A stretch of 64,000 nucleotides of DNA from Sipunculus nudus (taxonomy: Eukaryota; Annelida; Sipuncula; Golfingiida; Sipunculidae). The DNA lies in NCBI GenBank assembly GCA_026874595.1, contig CM049315.1, positions 12,028,664-12,092,663 of the forward strand. The letters are read 5' to 3'. The notes under the pieces were generated by a model, which did not search any database, was not told where the DNA came from, and was given only the letters and a program-made list of their open reading frames with translations. Positions within the stretch are counted from its first letter, which is position 1. Every line of letters begins with the position of its first letter. The translations under genes and the position numbers were made by a program. This document shows, in pieces, positions 1 to 12,272 of this stretch.

Positions 1-624
1 TAGTTTTCAATCTGTGGGGTCCCCTGGCCAAAAGTCAGGTACCATATTCATATTGTTACCTTTTGTGATGCTCCCACTCTTTTTTTTGTGTCAATGGTAT
101 AATATTGTCTGAAACTAGTTAGATCCCCTGTCTGTGCAGTGCTGCCACCATGGCTTTTTACACTTTTATTCTGGGCAATAGCCCAAGAACTTCTGCATGA
201 ATTATTTCACAGTTAATTTATGTGTGATCTCTGATGTATTGCTGTGGCGCAGACTGCACAATCTGTCTATTCACCTGCTTTTCCATGTTTCATGAGAACA
301 CATTGATAACTGAATGAGAAATATGTACCTTATGTAACCAGTCACATGATATGACAGTGTCATGCCCAGCAAAGAGGTATATGTTCTTCATTGCATTTAG
401 ATTAGAAACTACGAGATCTGTAGTACCCATTTCTTTTCATTTAATATATACCTTGAAACTCGTACAAATTTTATATTGCCAGCAGCTTATTATTTGCTTC
501 TTCACGTTTTAGCCTGATAGCCACTCAAATCTGGCATAAGAATTCACTACTCATGATACTAAATGTCCAGATACAACACATATTAAAAAGACAAGATCAA
601 TGCGTACTTTTATTTGATTTACAG

Positions 625-798
625 GAAGAATGTGTTAATACCTGCTCGGGGAAGATGATCAGCACAAACCAGCGCATGATGAGCATTTTTATGGAACTTC
701 AAGCCAAAAAACAGCAAGCTGTCATGGAGGAAATGCAGGCTCAAGCCAATGCCCAGGCTCAGCCACCAGGGGGCTCACAGGGCCAGGCACCTTCATAA
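625..798 (+). CDS. TIMM10B: TIMM10B-like small Tim chaperone, last coding exon (partial gene)
   Basis: This exon encodes 57 residues and a TAA stop at 796-798. It starts just after a pyrimidine-rich acceptor ending in TTTACAG, and reads EECVNTCSGKMISTNQRMM followed by a Gln/Ala-rich tail. CVNTC is a CX3C motif, matching the second half of the twin-CX3C fold of small Tim proteins. The sequence that follows (C-S-G-K-M-I-x-x-N-x-R-M-M) fits TIMM10B (Tim9b/FXC1) better than TIMM8, 9, 10 or 13. In the known family these proteins chaperone hydrophobic carrier precursors across the mitochondrial intermembrane space to the TIM22 inner-membrane complex. The first CX3C and the N-terminus must lie on exons upstream of the window, since nothing matching was seen in 1-624. 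The Gln/Pro/Gly-rich tail (AQAQPPGGSQGQAPS) is low complexity. Assigning it to TIMM10B rather than a sister small Tim is likely but not certain. Confidence 0.8.
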   Translation, partial: EECVNTCSGKMISTNQRMMSIFMELQAKKQQAVMEEMQAQANAQAQPPGGSQGQAPS

Positions 799-1345
799 GA
801 CAATCAGGGACCACTGACTTGTTAATACCTCAGTAGGACCAGGCTCTGGGTCTCTTCACATGCTCACTCCCCTTTTGTGTGGGGAAGGAGTATTCAAATA
901 TTGATATTCATGAATATTCATGAACCAACTGAACAAGTTATGGGGTTCTTTTACTGAAAGAATTTTCTCATTGTTCCCATGAAGACAGTGTGTATATTAT
1001 GAATTTTGTGTAGATATCGGATGAGATAAAAAAGGAATGTGAATGAATATCTTGGTGTTCCACTGTGACAGTGTCTGCAATATTTAATTTATTGATTGTT
1101 ATTAAAATGAAATAATTTTCAGAAGATCAAGTCCAGAGTTATTACAAATGGAATCAAACTGCTGTCATCACACTAAAGTTGGAGAACAGGCGGGGATAAA
1201 GGAACATGAGCTCAACAGTTCTGAGCCATGATGGATTTATTTTGAACTTGATTGAATTTCTGAGGATTTCCACAGTATTGTATGATTTTGATTACCTCTT
1301 GGCTTTTGAGCAGCAGACATTTATAATAAATACACTTACAATGAG
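799..1345 (+). terminator. TIMM10B 3' UTR with candidate poly(A) signal
   Basis: The stop codon is followed by about 500 bases of AT-rich, non-repeat sequence. A canonical AATAAA lies at 1325-1330, and cleavage would be expected shortly after. The exact cleavage site cannot be seen. Confidence 0.5.
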
Positions 1346-1977
1346 CTGATATAGACTGATCTTGTATTTTACTGGCACTGATTGGTCAACAGCAAAACTG
1401 GTGCTGCACTGCAATCTGTCAGGTGGTGGTCTGCTGTAGTGACTGTCATTTGCTGCCATCTAGTGGTAATAGAGTAAACTAGTTCATGAATGTTTGAAAA
1501 AATGGGGTTGTGGTAGGGTTCATGTTCCGGATAAATTTCAAAGAAATCCCACAATTGTGTTTTGGGAATTCTTTCTAGTGTTTTATTTATAGTGAATTTT
1601 AACTCTTTAAAATAACAGATTTTTTTGTCAGAGTTTTACTCAAAATGGTCCATGAAAAGTGTGACGTGTGTCATTAACCCAAATTAAATTGGCTCAGACC
1701 AGTATCTGTGTACATGGCTTTCCATATTTTGGGCGTATTCATGAAGCCATACTTGTTAAATCAAATGAAATGGTGACTCAAAAATGGCCAAACCAATTTA
1801 AATTTAAGTTCCCTTTTTCCTCTTTTGCCCTTATCCTTTCTAAAAATTCAAAAGAATTTCAGTAAATAAAGGTTTTGTCAGGTAATTATGGTGCAGCTGT
1901 CATGAAACTGTTATCCTATGCATTCAGGTCGATGGAGCATTGTATCATCGAAAGGGTACTGAAAGCTAAGTGAGAAG
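1346..1977. other. Intergenic, no feature recognised
   Basis: AT-rich unique-looking sequence between the TIMM10B poly(A) signal and the minisatellite at 1978. No splice-bounded coding segment or known repeat was recognised. Confidence 0.4.
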
Positions 1978-2159
1978 ATGTTTTTCCCCCATATAGACTT
2001 GCCACTCCCTTTTCTCGGTTTCCCATGCAGACCTGCCACTCTCTTTTCTTGGATTCCCATACAGAGTTGCCATTTACCTTTCTTGTTTTTTCTCTGGTAC
2101 AGACTTGCCATTCCCTCTTCTTGGTTTTCCCATTCAGACTTGCCATTCCCTTTTCTGGC
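1978..2159. repeat. 34-35 bp minisatellite, left part
   Basis: About five degenerate units of the type CAGACTTGCCATTCCCTTTT followed by CTTGGTTTTCCCATA. The same unit resumes at 12273-12566. The two parts are one array split by the HER4 insertion between them. Open frames through this array encode only repetitive basic peptides and are not genes. Confidence 0.85.
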
Positions 2160-2430
2160 TTTTTAGCGAATCTGTGAGCTTATGCGATGGCGCAGCTTGT
2201 CCGTCCGGTATCTGGGGTCCATGGTTGTGAGTAGGTTATTCCACGCTATCTCAGAAACCATCAGAGCTAGCAGCTCCTAATTGCATGTAAGCATCAGTCA
2301 CATGTCAAAATTTATCTGATTAAGCTTATATTTTGGGTATCTGCATTAACTTAGATTTTATAGGGAAAAAGCTTAAAAATCATTAAAAATCTTCTTCAAC
2401 ACTGTCCAGCCAAATTGTCCAGTGTTTCAT

Positions 2431-5400
2431 ATAACTATAACTATAACTATATTTATTTCGTATAGCGCCATTTTTACATGTATGTTTCAAATGCGCTTTA
2501 CAACTAAAACATCATACTTAAAAATAGAACCACATATTTACTAAATTATCAATGACACTAAAAAGTTAAAATAGTTATATCGGTAAAAATATAAAAATAT
2601 TTAGGTATAGTATTTTCTAAAAAGGTAGGTTTTAAAGTCCTTCTTAAATTGTTCAATACGTGATACTGCTTTCAGTTCTTCTGGAATGCTATTCCATAGC
2701 TCTGGACCACAAACACTGAAAGATCGCGAAGCAAAAGTTTTCCGTTTTGTAGGGGGTACTATGAGCCTTCTTACACCCCTGTCAGATCTAAGCCCTAATC
2801 TGCCTGGTTTCTGTACCTCTATCAATTTCTTAAGGTAATCTGGTGCAGTTCCTTCTAAGCATTTGAAGACAACAGTCAAGCCTTTATGTTCGATGCGAGC
2901 ACGAATAGGTAACCAGTGTAATGCCTTACGAGCTTCCGTTGCACTTTCGTATTTTTCCTTGTTTAATACTAATTTTGCTGCAATGTTTTGCACACGTTGT
3001 AGCTTTTTAATTGATCTTTCTGGTAGACCAAATAAAATTCCATTGCAATAGTCAAGGTGAGACATGACTAGTCCACGAACTAATGTGTGGGTTGCTTCCA
3101 TCGTGAGTATGGATCTGATCTGCTTAATTCTATGAATATTATGCATTGCAGTTCTACATTTCAATGAAATGTGATGTTTGAAATTTAGCTGCTTGTCCAG
3201 CAAAACTCCCAAGTATCCCATCACTGAGATGATGTGCATTTTGATAACTGTCCATTGTTACCAAACATAATGAATTCTATCTTGGAATTATTCATTTTCA
3301 GTCTGTTTGAGTCCAGCCACGTTTTAATGTCTTTCGCACAAGTTTCCAGTTTTCGGATGGTGGTGTTCTCTGCTTGACGATTGTTAGCACTGAATGAACA
3401 CTTAATTGCATGGTCATCTGCATATCCATGAAGCTGGATGTCTCCTGGAATAACTTCCTGTATTGTACTGGCATACGCCAGATAAAGGATTGGCCCTGCA
3501 CAGCTTCCTTGAGGAACCGAAAAAGTTAGGTCCATATTCCTTGAAAACTTCTCACCTATATTCACTTTACATGATCTGGGTCTTAGGTAACTGTCAAACC
3601 ATTCCAGAACTTTTCCATTTATACCGAATTTATTGTATAGCACTTCTAATAAAATTGAGTGATCAACCGTGTCAAAAGCGGCTGACAAATCTATTGCCAT
3701 CATTGCTGTAATTTCCTGTCGTTCCATCGCCCATAATATGTCGTTAGTCAGTTTGATTAGTGCAGTTTCACACGAGTAATTAGCTCTGTATACTGACTGA
3801 TAATCTGGCATTAATTCTTGACTCTTAGTATGTTGATTAAATTCAGACAAGGCTGCTTTCTCGAGTACTTTTGATAAAAATGGTAAATTACTCACAGGTC
3901 TGTAATTTGAAGATATTAATTCAAGACCAGTTTTTTTTCAGAAGGGGACGTACTATAGCCTCCTTCCAACTTCTGGGAAATCTCCCTTCAACCAGTGAAA
4001 TGTTAATAATGTCTGTTATTTTTCTGATCACTGCTGGAAGCATTTTCTTCAAAAGAATAGTAGGCAGTGCATCTGTTTCACAGCTCTTACTATTGATAAT
4101 GGCTGTAACTTCTGTCTGAGACAGTGGCCTGAAATTATTTAAAGATTTTACATCTTTTCTTGTAGGCTGATAATGTGGAAATTTTTCCAGACTTGATCTT
4201 ATTTTGTTTATTTTACTCAGGAAAAAGTCGGCAAATTGGTTGGCTAGGTCCTCATCACATAGCCCCTTTGGCAGTGGATTGTCTTTATTAACACCTGTAA
4301 TCTCAGTGACAAGCTTGTATAGTTTCTTTGTGTTATCTCCGCATTCTTGTATCTTTTCACTTAGTGTATTTATTTTTGATAATTTAAGCATGTTGTTATA
4401 TTTCGCCCGTTCTAATTTTAGAGCTTTCAATGTAAAATCTGTCCTGTATTTTTTCCACAACCTCTCCCTGCGTCTTAGTTTTCTTTTTTGTTCTTTAATG
4501 TCCTCATTATACCATGGATACTTCTTTCTGTTGGTTAATTTCTTAGCTTTAAGTGGGGCATGTTTGTCCAGAATGACACGGAAATCACTTTCTAACTTGT
4601 TTACTAATATGTCAATGTCACTGTTTTTATCAGACAATGTGATTTCATTTAGATTCTTTTCCATCTCTGTTGTGTTTATTTCATTTAACTTTCTATATTA
4701 ACACACCTGTGATGTGATGTCATCTTTTGGAGTTGTAAGTTCACAGACTACAGCACGATGATCGGAAATAAAAGGTCCAGGTACACATTTGGTCACTCTG
4801 ATATTACTGCCTGCCTCAGTGATTACCACATCTAATATGTTGCCAGCTGTATGAGTATAGAAATCCACGTGCTGTGTGAGGCCTAGGGCACACAGTGTAT
4901 CCCTTAGAATTTCAACATCATGATCATATTCATCATTGTATCTGCCTAAATGAAGTTTTGCGGATACTATGTTTTTGACTGGGTTCCGCTGCCGCCGCCG
5001 CCGCCGCGTTCGTTTCCAGAGAACTCCTCTGAGACTACTGGATGGATTTTTCCGAAACTTACACAAATCATCGGGTCACATGTGAACTGGTGCCTAACCA
5101 AGTGACCTTGACCTCTGACCTTTCCTCTCTGCCCAGCGTCCTTTTGTGCGTCTGTTTCCACACATAAACCCACATATCTCAGGAACCGTTTGACCGATGA
5201 GGAAACATATTTTACACAAATGTAGCCCTGGGATAGCTTTATAACATCCACAAAAAAGGTGGCGCCACCTGCAACCATGTTTGCACAGTGTCCATCTGTT
5301 CATCTGCCTTGGGTTAAAATCACTCATATCTCTGCAGTGATTTGACTTATTCACCTAAAATTTGGCATGCGTATACATCCTAGATAGCTTTCTTGATTTT

Positions 5401-7045
5401 ATGACAGGTGGCGCCACCTACATTCACGTTAACGCTGCAGACATCCAAGCTCATATCTCGGGAACCGTTTGACCGGTCAGGAAAAAAATTTCACACAAAT
5501 GTAGCCCTTGGATAGCTTTATAACATACACAAAAATGGTGGCGCCACCTGCAGCCATTTCTGCACAGCGTCCATCTGTTTGTCTGCCTTAGGTTAAAATC
5601 ACTCGTATCTCTGCAGTGGTTTGACTAATTCACCTGAAATTCGGCATGCGTATACATCCTAGATAGCTTTCTTGATTTTATGACAGGTGGCGCCACCTAC
5701 CTTCACGTTAATGCTGCAGACATCTAAGCTCATATCTCAGGAACCGTTTGACCAATCAGGAAAAAAAATTTACACAAATGTAGCCCTTGGATAGCTTTAT
5801 AACATACACAAAAATGGTGGTGCCACCTGCAACCATGTTTGCACAGTGTCCATCTGTTCATCTGCCTTGGGTTAAAATCACTCATATCTCTGCAGTGATT
5901 TGACTTATTCACCTAAAATTTGGCATGCGTATACATCCTAGATAGCTTTCTTGATTTTATGACAGGTGGCGCCACCTACTTTCACGTTCACTCTGCAGAC
6001 AATAATGCTTATATCTCCGGACTCGTTTGACCAATCAGGAAAAAAAAAAATTACACAAATGTAGCCCTTGGGTATCTTTATAACATACACAAAAATGGTG
6101 GTACCACCGGCAGCCATTTTTGCACAGCGTCCATCTGTTTGTCTGCCTTAGGTTAAAATCACTCGTATCTCTGCAGTGGTTTGACTAATTCACCTGAAAT
6201 TCTGCATGCGTATACATCCTAGATAGCTTTCTTGATTTTATGACAGGTGGCACCACCTACTTTCACGTTCATGCTGCAGACATTAATGCTTATATCTCCG
6301 GACTCGTTTAACCAATAAGGAAAAAAAAAAATTACACAAATGTAGCCCTTGGGTATCTTTATAACATACACAAAAATGGTGGTACCACCGGGCAGCCATT
6401 TTTGCACAGCGTCCATCTGTTTGTCTGCTGTGTGATAAAATCACTCATATCTCTGCAGTGGTTTGACTTTTCCACATGAAATTTTGCATATGTATACATC
6501 TTGGATAGTTTCTTGTTCAAATAACTGGTGGTGCCACCTACAATCATGTTTATGTGATGTGTGTTTCCCCTTGCCACTCAATCCATGCCTCACTTCACCC
6601 GTCCTTCTCTGATTTTGGCGGATACACGTAGTCGCTTGTCGACTACCCGTATTCTAGTTTAAATGTGCTTAAATCTCCCATGAAAATGTTGTTCGAGTCT
6701 GTTGTGATAGAGTCTGTGAGTATATCTGTGAATTCATCTAAGAAAACTGCGTTTGTTATTGGATTTCTAGCAGAATAAGGTGGATGATACACTGCATTTA
6801 TCATAAATGATACCTTGCTTGATGTTGTTACTTTCCATTTAACAAGATGCATGGATTGTAGCTGACGGTTTGTTTGTCTCTGAACAGCCAGGGCGGAATC
6901 GTAAATAATAGCAAGTCCCCCACCCCTGCGTTCACGGTTTACGAAGTCAACACGATAGCCGTTTTTTGTAAGTTCACTTGTTCCTAGCCATGCGTCGTCA
7001 TCTTCATTTCCAAGCCATGTTTCAGTCACTACACATATATCCGCA
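2431..7045 (-). mobile_element. CR1/L2-like non-LTR retrotransposon, 5' truncated and degenerate
   Basis: Read on the - strand, the 5' part (about 7045-6659) encodes an apurinic endonuclease segment containing VVTETWLG and a MGDL motif. After the HER1 interruption (4936-6658) the endonuclease continues with GLTQHVDFYTHTAG and an SDH motif (4935-4698). Reverse transcriptase follows from 4664 to about 3221: a linker, then SNLPFLSKVLEK, AIDLSAAFDTVDHS, VPQGS and the catalytic HGYADD box. The C-terminal domain with PELWNSIPEEL ends near 2601. An in-frame stop near 4698 and frameshifts near 3925 (an A-run) and 3230 make it a pseudogene. The 3' tail is a short tandem repeat (TTATAG on the coding strand, 2431-2452), as in CR1/L2-type LINEs. 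It interrupts HER4: HER4 sequence stops near 7046 and resumes at 2430. The clade call within the Jockey/CR1/L2 group is tentative. Confidence 0.85.
4936..6658 (-). mobile_element. HER1 hairpin-ended repeat, copy A, inserted in the LINE endonuclease
   Basis: On the - strand this starts ACTAGAATACGGG, followed by the hairpin GTAGTCGACAAGCGACTAC and then GTATCCGCC. It ends with a GTATCCGC ... GGCAGATACAA hairpin (consensus GGCGGATACAA). The interior holds about five 280-base tandem units with GGTGGCGCCACC-type palindromes at 5251, 5407, 5539, 5687 and 5966, plus degenerate ones. Removing 4936-6658 joins the LINE endonuclease back in frame (AA | TGATGAA), so no target duplication is needed. A GCC-rich tract near 4990 is the 3' subterminal GCGGCGGCGG of the element. 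Confidence 0.85.
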
Positions 7046-8364
7046 TTGAAATAATCCCAGAAACAATCTTTCTCAAGTTTGTTCGAATGGTTCTGGTTTG
7101 GTGATTTTTGGCAGAGTTATAGTTGGTTAAACTTAGTCATCTGTCCAAAATAGCATACTAAAATCAAAATCTCAGAAACGAATGGAGCTATCACCACCAA
7201 ATTTTATGCCCATGTTGGTCACATGAATCATATCTGAAATTGAGGTGTTGGTGGGGCCACCTGCATCGGCCTTTTTTGTATAGGGGTCATCAGTGCCCGT
7301 ATCATACTGAGGCTACAAAAACTTCTTCTCTGAAACCATAAGGCCATATTGTTTAATATCGCACAGAAATGATCCTAGGGTAGTGCTTTCTCAAGTTTGT
7401 TCAAATGGTCTCAGTTCAGTGACTTTTGGCCAAGTTATGGGAAGCTGAATTTAGTCAAATGCCATAACAGCCCATTTTGGCCCAGTTGCTACAAAGATCT
7501 TCTCAACAAAAACCACTGGGCCAAATTCTTAAATCTCACACATTAATTATCCTTAGATGTTGATAATTTAAGTTTGTTCAAATGGTTTTGGTTTAATTAT
7601 TTATGGCTGAGTTACGGGAAGCTGAACTTAGCCATTTTGCTGCATTTCCCTATATGAGTTATAAACCTGCAAAACGTTTTTCATATGACGCCACTGAGGC
7701 CAATTTGTGTAAAATTTTACAAGATAATCCCTACAATAGTTCGTATAACAATTGTCTTTAATAGTTCCACATGAATGATTTTTGGCTGAATTGTGGAGAT
7801 TGAATTGAGTCATTTTACCATACATATTAGCTGTGTGAAGCAGTTACATCTAGCCTGGCAGCAGTTTATCAACATCTATTACATCATGCCACTAGACATT
7901 TAGATTTCAGGTTAAATAGCTTGGCAGACTGACAACTATTTCAGATTTGGCAACAGGCAAAAGGTCAGCCTGGATCTATTTACAGCTTTGGCAGACTGGC
8001 AACTGTATCAGATTAGGCAACAGGTCAAGAGTTCACTCAGTGTAGCCAGGTATAGGTCAAAGGTTCACTCAGTCTAGCCAGGTGCAGGTCAAGAGTTCAC
8101 GCAGTGCAGTAGCTTGAGCCAGCAATTTGTCACAGTTCACTCGGGGCAACTGCCTTTCTCACCTGAGCCTGGTCAGCCCAGTTCATCGAACTCAAGGGAA
8201 GTTTGGTGTATTGGCCTGATATTTTGACCTGTCTATGCGTCATTGATGGCTTTCTCATTCACAAGACAGGTGTCACCACCTACAATGACTTTTGCACAGT
8301 GTATGTTCCTGCTTATTTCTGTGGAGGAATTTGATATATCAGCCTGAAATTGGGCATATCGATA

Positions 8365-11300
8365 TGTCAAGGCCCAGATCCCGATCTGGACCAATCAGTG
8401 ATTGGTCCAGAACAAATCCAGATCAGGGTTTAGGCTGAGCCAATTGGCGATTGGTCCAGACCAGATGCCGATCAGGATTTGGTCCGACCTGAACCTTGAT
8501 CATTAACTTTCAGGAAAGAGAATGAGTTCCTGTCTGAAATTATCAAGGTTCAGGTCAGCCAAGACCTAGATTCAGAGCATGCCTATATCCCTGACAGGAA
8601 ATTTCAACTTAATAAGTAATGACAAATCTTAATTTACTTTGTTGTCAGTGTTAATTATTCTACCTTTATAACTTAACTAATATTTAAGTTTGAATTAATT
8701 GAGTGATTATATTTATTTGAATTATTTGCAAGTCCTTGTATTATTTTTCAAGTTTAATTATTATTTCTAGTATTTTCATCATATTGTTTATTCAGTTTTT
8801 AGCTCAGCTGACTGTAAGTCATCTGAGCTATAGTCGTGGTCCTTTGTCAGTTGGCTGTCTGTCCATTAAACTGGCACATTTTGAAACCAGTGGACCTACG
8901 AATCATAAATTTGGCATACCTTTAGATGTCCCCAAAATCTCCTACCATAACGAAAATTGGTTAACTACGAATTCGTTCCTTCGAATTGTTAAGGAAAAAC
9001 CTCTGTTTTCCATTAAAAACCCATTGTTACACTTCAAGACTGCCTCATATCAAAACCACTGACCTGATATTGACCATTTTTAATATATTAATTCCTCTAT
9101 ATACTTCCTATCTACATACAAGAAATTAGCTCGACATTTTTTAAAATTCTTGAAGTAATGGGCCAAAACATAATGCACTTGTAAAAATTCAGGAAATATA
9201 TTTACTTCCTTAACTTGAGAATTGCTGGAGCTAGAGACTTTCTTTCAGGTATGTAACTATATTTAGTCAAGATTCAATTGTATACCCAAAATTAGATCTG
9301 AATTTTTTAAAGTTTATCAGTTATTAGCATAAATATAAAATCAGTACCTTAAATTTTGCCCAGATTTGACCATGGCTCATTTTTTTCCTGTAACTGCTGT
9401 GGATTTAATTTTCACAGCATCTTAATATAAGCATTTCATCTCTAAACATCTGAAATTTAAAACCAGTTGATCAAAAACTGTATATTCCAGTTTTCAAGCA
9501 CCATATAAAGTATTGTTTAGATCAAGCAAGTGTTAAACAGTTTGCTAGAGCTCAGCTCCCCAGCTTCCCAGGCCAGTTCTCAGCTCCCAAAATTTGGCAT
9601 ACAGTTAGATGTCCCCCAAAGCCCCCTACAATACCAAAAGTTTGGTCACTAGAATTTCATTCCTTCGAGATGTTAAGAAAAAACTTTAATTTTCAATTAA
9701 AAACCCATTGTTACACTTCAAGAATGCCTAATATCAAAACCACTGATCTGACTTTGATCATATAAAATATACATATATGTTCTTCTATTTATACTCTATG
9801 CACATGCCAGAAATGATGCGAGTATTGCGAAATTGTTTTAAGTTATGGGCCTGAACATAATGCGCCCTGTAAACACAAAATATATTTACTCCCTTAAAAT
9901 GAAAATTGCTGAAGCTAGAGATTTTTTCGGTCAGGGATATAACATAATTTAATCAAGATTCAATTTTATACCCAAAATTAGTTCTGAATTTTTCAAATTT
10001 TATAAGTTTTTAGCAAAAATATAAAATCACTACCTTAAATTTTGCCTAATTTTTATCATGGCATGTTTTTGTCCTGTAAGCACTGTTGAAATAATTTTCA
10101 TATCATGCAGATTAGGATTTCAGCTTGTTAGTTTTGAAAGTTGAAAGAAATTGGCCAAAAACTGTAGCTTTTATTAAAGTTTTTATGAGACCATGTCAGA
10201 CCCAGGCTCTACCCAGCCCCTCTTCAGTCACCTGTATGTCCTCAAGTTGACCTTTCAGGCCAATTATGTATGCTTGACACGGGGCATATACTTGCAGCTG
10301 GTGGGCAGCTTATTGCTGGCTACAGCTTATCCAGGTGTCCAACCCAGCTCACCTATTAGTTGTTTAGACCAAAAGCATAACAATAAACAATGAATAAATA
10401 AATTTTTATTGGTCTATAATAACAACTTTAAAAATAATTAATAGAAAAAGAATTTGACAGTTGATGAGTAACACTAACAGAGAATTACCTTGCAGTTACT
10501 GATGTTTTATGGATTTTGTATGGATGGATGAAAATGTATTCCAAGTAACACCATTGAGTCACCTATGGTATTTTTCTTTTCAAATTTAATAATGAAAAAA
10601 AAAATTAAATTATATTGTTCTATACTATTAGGGATTATATGAAGGAAATTAATGATTGACAAAGATGCAGTTGATAATATAAATCTAAATCCCCAGGTCT
10701 TTTCCAAGTGTTACAGCTTGTTAATTTATATTTATTTCAAATTTATAAAAAAAGTTAAAATATGTCAAAATATTTAAATTTTACTTGGACAAATACTTAT
10801 TAAAGATGTCAATATGTTTCACATATGACATTCAGACATGTGGCTGTAACAGCTGTCACAAGACCGTATGTGAATAATCAAAATTTATATTACGGGTTCT
10901 TATATTTCAGTTAATAAAAACTTGCCCATCTCTAGTTTTCTCCTTGTATAATTTATAGGGTATTCTTATCCTTGGGTTATTTTTTTACACATATAATGGT
11001 TTCAAAGCTGAGATACTTCAAATTTTTTTCTGATTATTTTTTTGTTCAAATAAAAAAATTTGAATATGATAAAAAAATCAGATCTTAGACAAGTTCTCAT
11101 TATGATTTCTGTAATGTTGATAATTGTCATAAGACTCTTGCTATGTCTAGTTTGTAGATTAATGTGAAGGTTGTCCAAAGTGAATATTATAGTTTTCTTT
11201 TTGATTATAAATAAAATTCATAAAACCAGGTACTTATGATCATTATTTAAATTTGTGATATTTGTTTATTCTGGATTCTCAAGAACTTTGTTTGGGTGAA

Positions 11301-12020
11301 ACTGAATAAATACCAGACATGGTGCAGTACTTTGCAAGTGTTTTTGAATGCGAATATGAATATGTACTCCATAATTTCATGTATAAGGATAGGGATACAG
11401 GTAAAAATGAAAATATTTGAATACAAATGCATTCATGAATATATTCTATAATATTATTTTAATAATCATTTATTTCGATAATACTATTAAAAAATTCTTT
11501 AATGAAAAAAAACATGATACTGTTATTATTTTTAAGTTATATTTGACACAATATTTGTTATAAATTTTTAATGAATAGTTTAACCTTTCAAATAATTTTG
11601 CTGCAATGTAGGTAAAGTTTTATGGCCAAGTCAAAACCTATGTGATAATAGCACACCATTTCCAACTGTAAATAATATTAATGACAACAATCCTCTTCTC
11701 TGTCTCCAAGGATATTATCAAAATCTTACATAACTTGAGTTAAACACCATCAACTCATAATAGAGCTTATATTACCTCACAAAACCAGCCTTTGCCTATC
11801 TCCTCTTCCAAATCATATCTTTTGATCATTTATAACAGCTGAGCACCGTGACCCATGGGTCCCTTGTTTATATAACAATTGAGCCCAGATCCTGATCGAG
11901 ATTTGGTCTGGATAAGGGCTGGACCAGATCCTGGTCGGGGTTTAGGCTGGACCAAATCCTGACGGGGATCTGGTCTGGACCAACTGCCAATTAGTCCAGA
12001 TGGGGATCTGGGCCTTGACA
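8365..12020. mobile_element. TIR element (TGTCAAGGCCCAGATCCC termini) inserted in HER4
   Basis: The left end reads TGTCAAGGCCCAGATCCC, followed by degenerate ATCTGGACCAAT repeats. The right end, reverse complemented, also reads TGTCAAGGCCCAGATCCC with the same repeats. TA flanks both sides, suggesting a TA target. Each arm has repeated TGGTCCAGA/CCAGATC-type subrepeats over about 130-150 bases. No transposase was seen, and most of the interior is a HER3 insertion (8796-11869). HER4 continues on both sides. Confidence 0.7.
8796..11869 (-). mobile_element. HER3 hairpin-ended repeat nested in the TIR element
   Basis: On the - strand this starts AACAAGGGACCCATGGGTCA near 11869, with the perfect palindrome GACCCATGGGTC and then CTCAGCTG. 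It ends CAGCTGAGCTAAAAA at 8796, in a hairpin with an upstream TAGCTCAG. The body shares blocks with the + strand copies at 20514-30511 and 57551-60595, for example the segment around 8930-9060, which recurs reversed at 29560-29700 and 30240-30370. There is no coding capacity. A stretch near 10190-10390 is less AT-rich than the rest and may be a further insertion. Confidence 0.75.
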
Positions 12021-12272
12021 TATATATCTCTGATAGCTTTGTTGTATACAAGACTGGTGGTGCCAGCTACAATCATTTTTGTGATGCATGCACCTATGCC
12101 AGAATTCCAGCAGTGATGTTTGTGTAATTGTTTCTTGTTATAAATTTTTAGTACTTGCATTGTTCATATACATGTTACACATGTACTTTAAAAGGAATGG
12201 TCCAGCATTGAAGCATTATACCTGGTGTATATCCGATTGCACAGGTTCGCATTGGGCCTGTAGGCCTTGTTT

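Larger units (their letters stand above)
2160..12272 (-). mobile_element. HER4 hairpin-ended repeat, outer copy carrying nested insertions
   Basis: Read on the - strand, this copy starts AAACAAGGCCTACAGGCC near 12272, continues with GCGAACCTGTGCA (one mismatch here), and ends CACAGATTCGCTAAAAA at 2160. Its body matches the + strand HER4 copies at 21585, 23972 and 31515. Matching segments are the start (about 12030-12272), the internal region (7046-8364) and the tail (2160-2430). It is interrupted by a LINE (2431-7045) and by a TIR element (8365-12020). No coding capacity of its own was seen. It sits inside a minisatellite, which resumes on both sides. Confidence 0.8.

Noticed and set aside
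1911..2166. Overlapping - strand frames rich in GKTKKREWQVCMG-type repeats
   Set aside because: They are translations of the 34-35 bp minisatellite, which recurs at 12175-12564 with the same peptides. Not a gene.
4985..5010. GCC-rich tract that might be a CpG promoter or trinucleotide expansion
   Set aside because: It is the reverse complement of the GCGGCGGCGG subterminal tract found at the 3' end of HER1-C and HER2, so it belongs to the mobile element.
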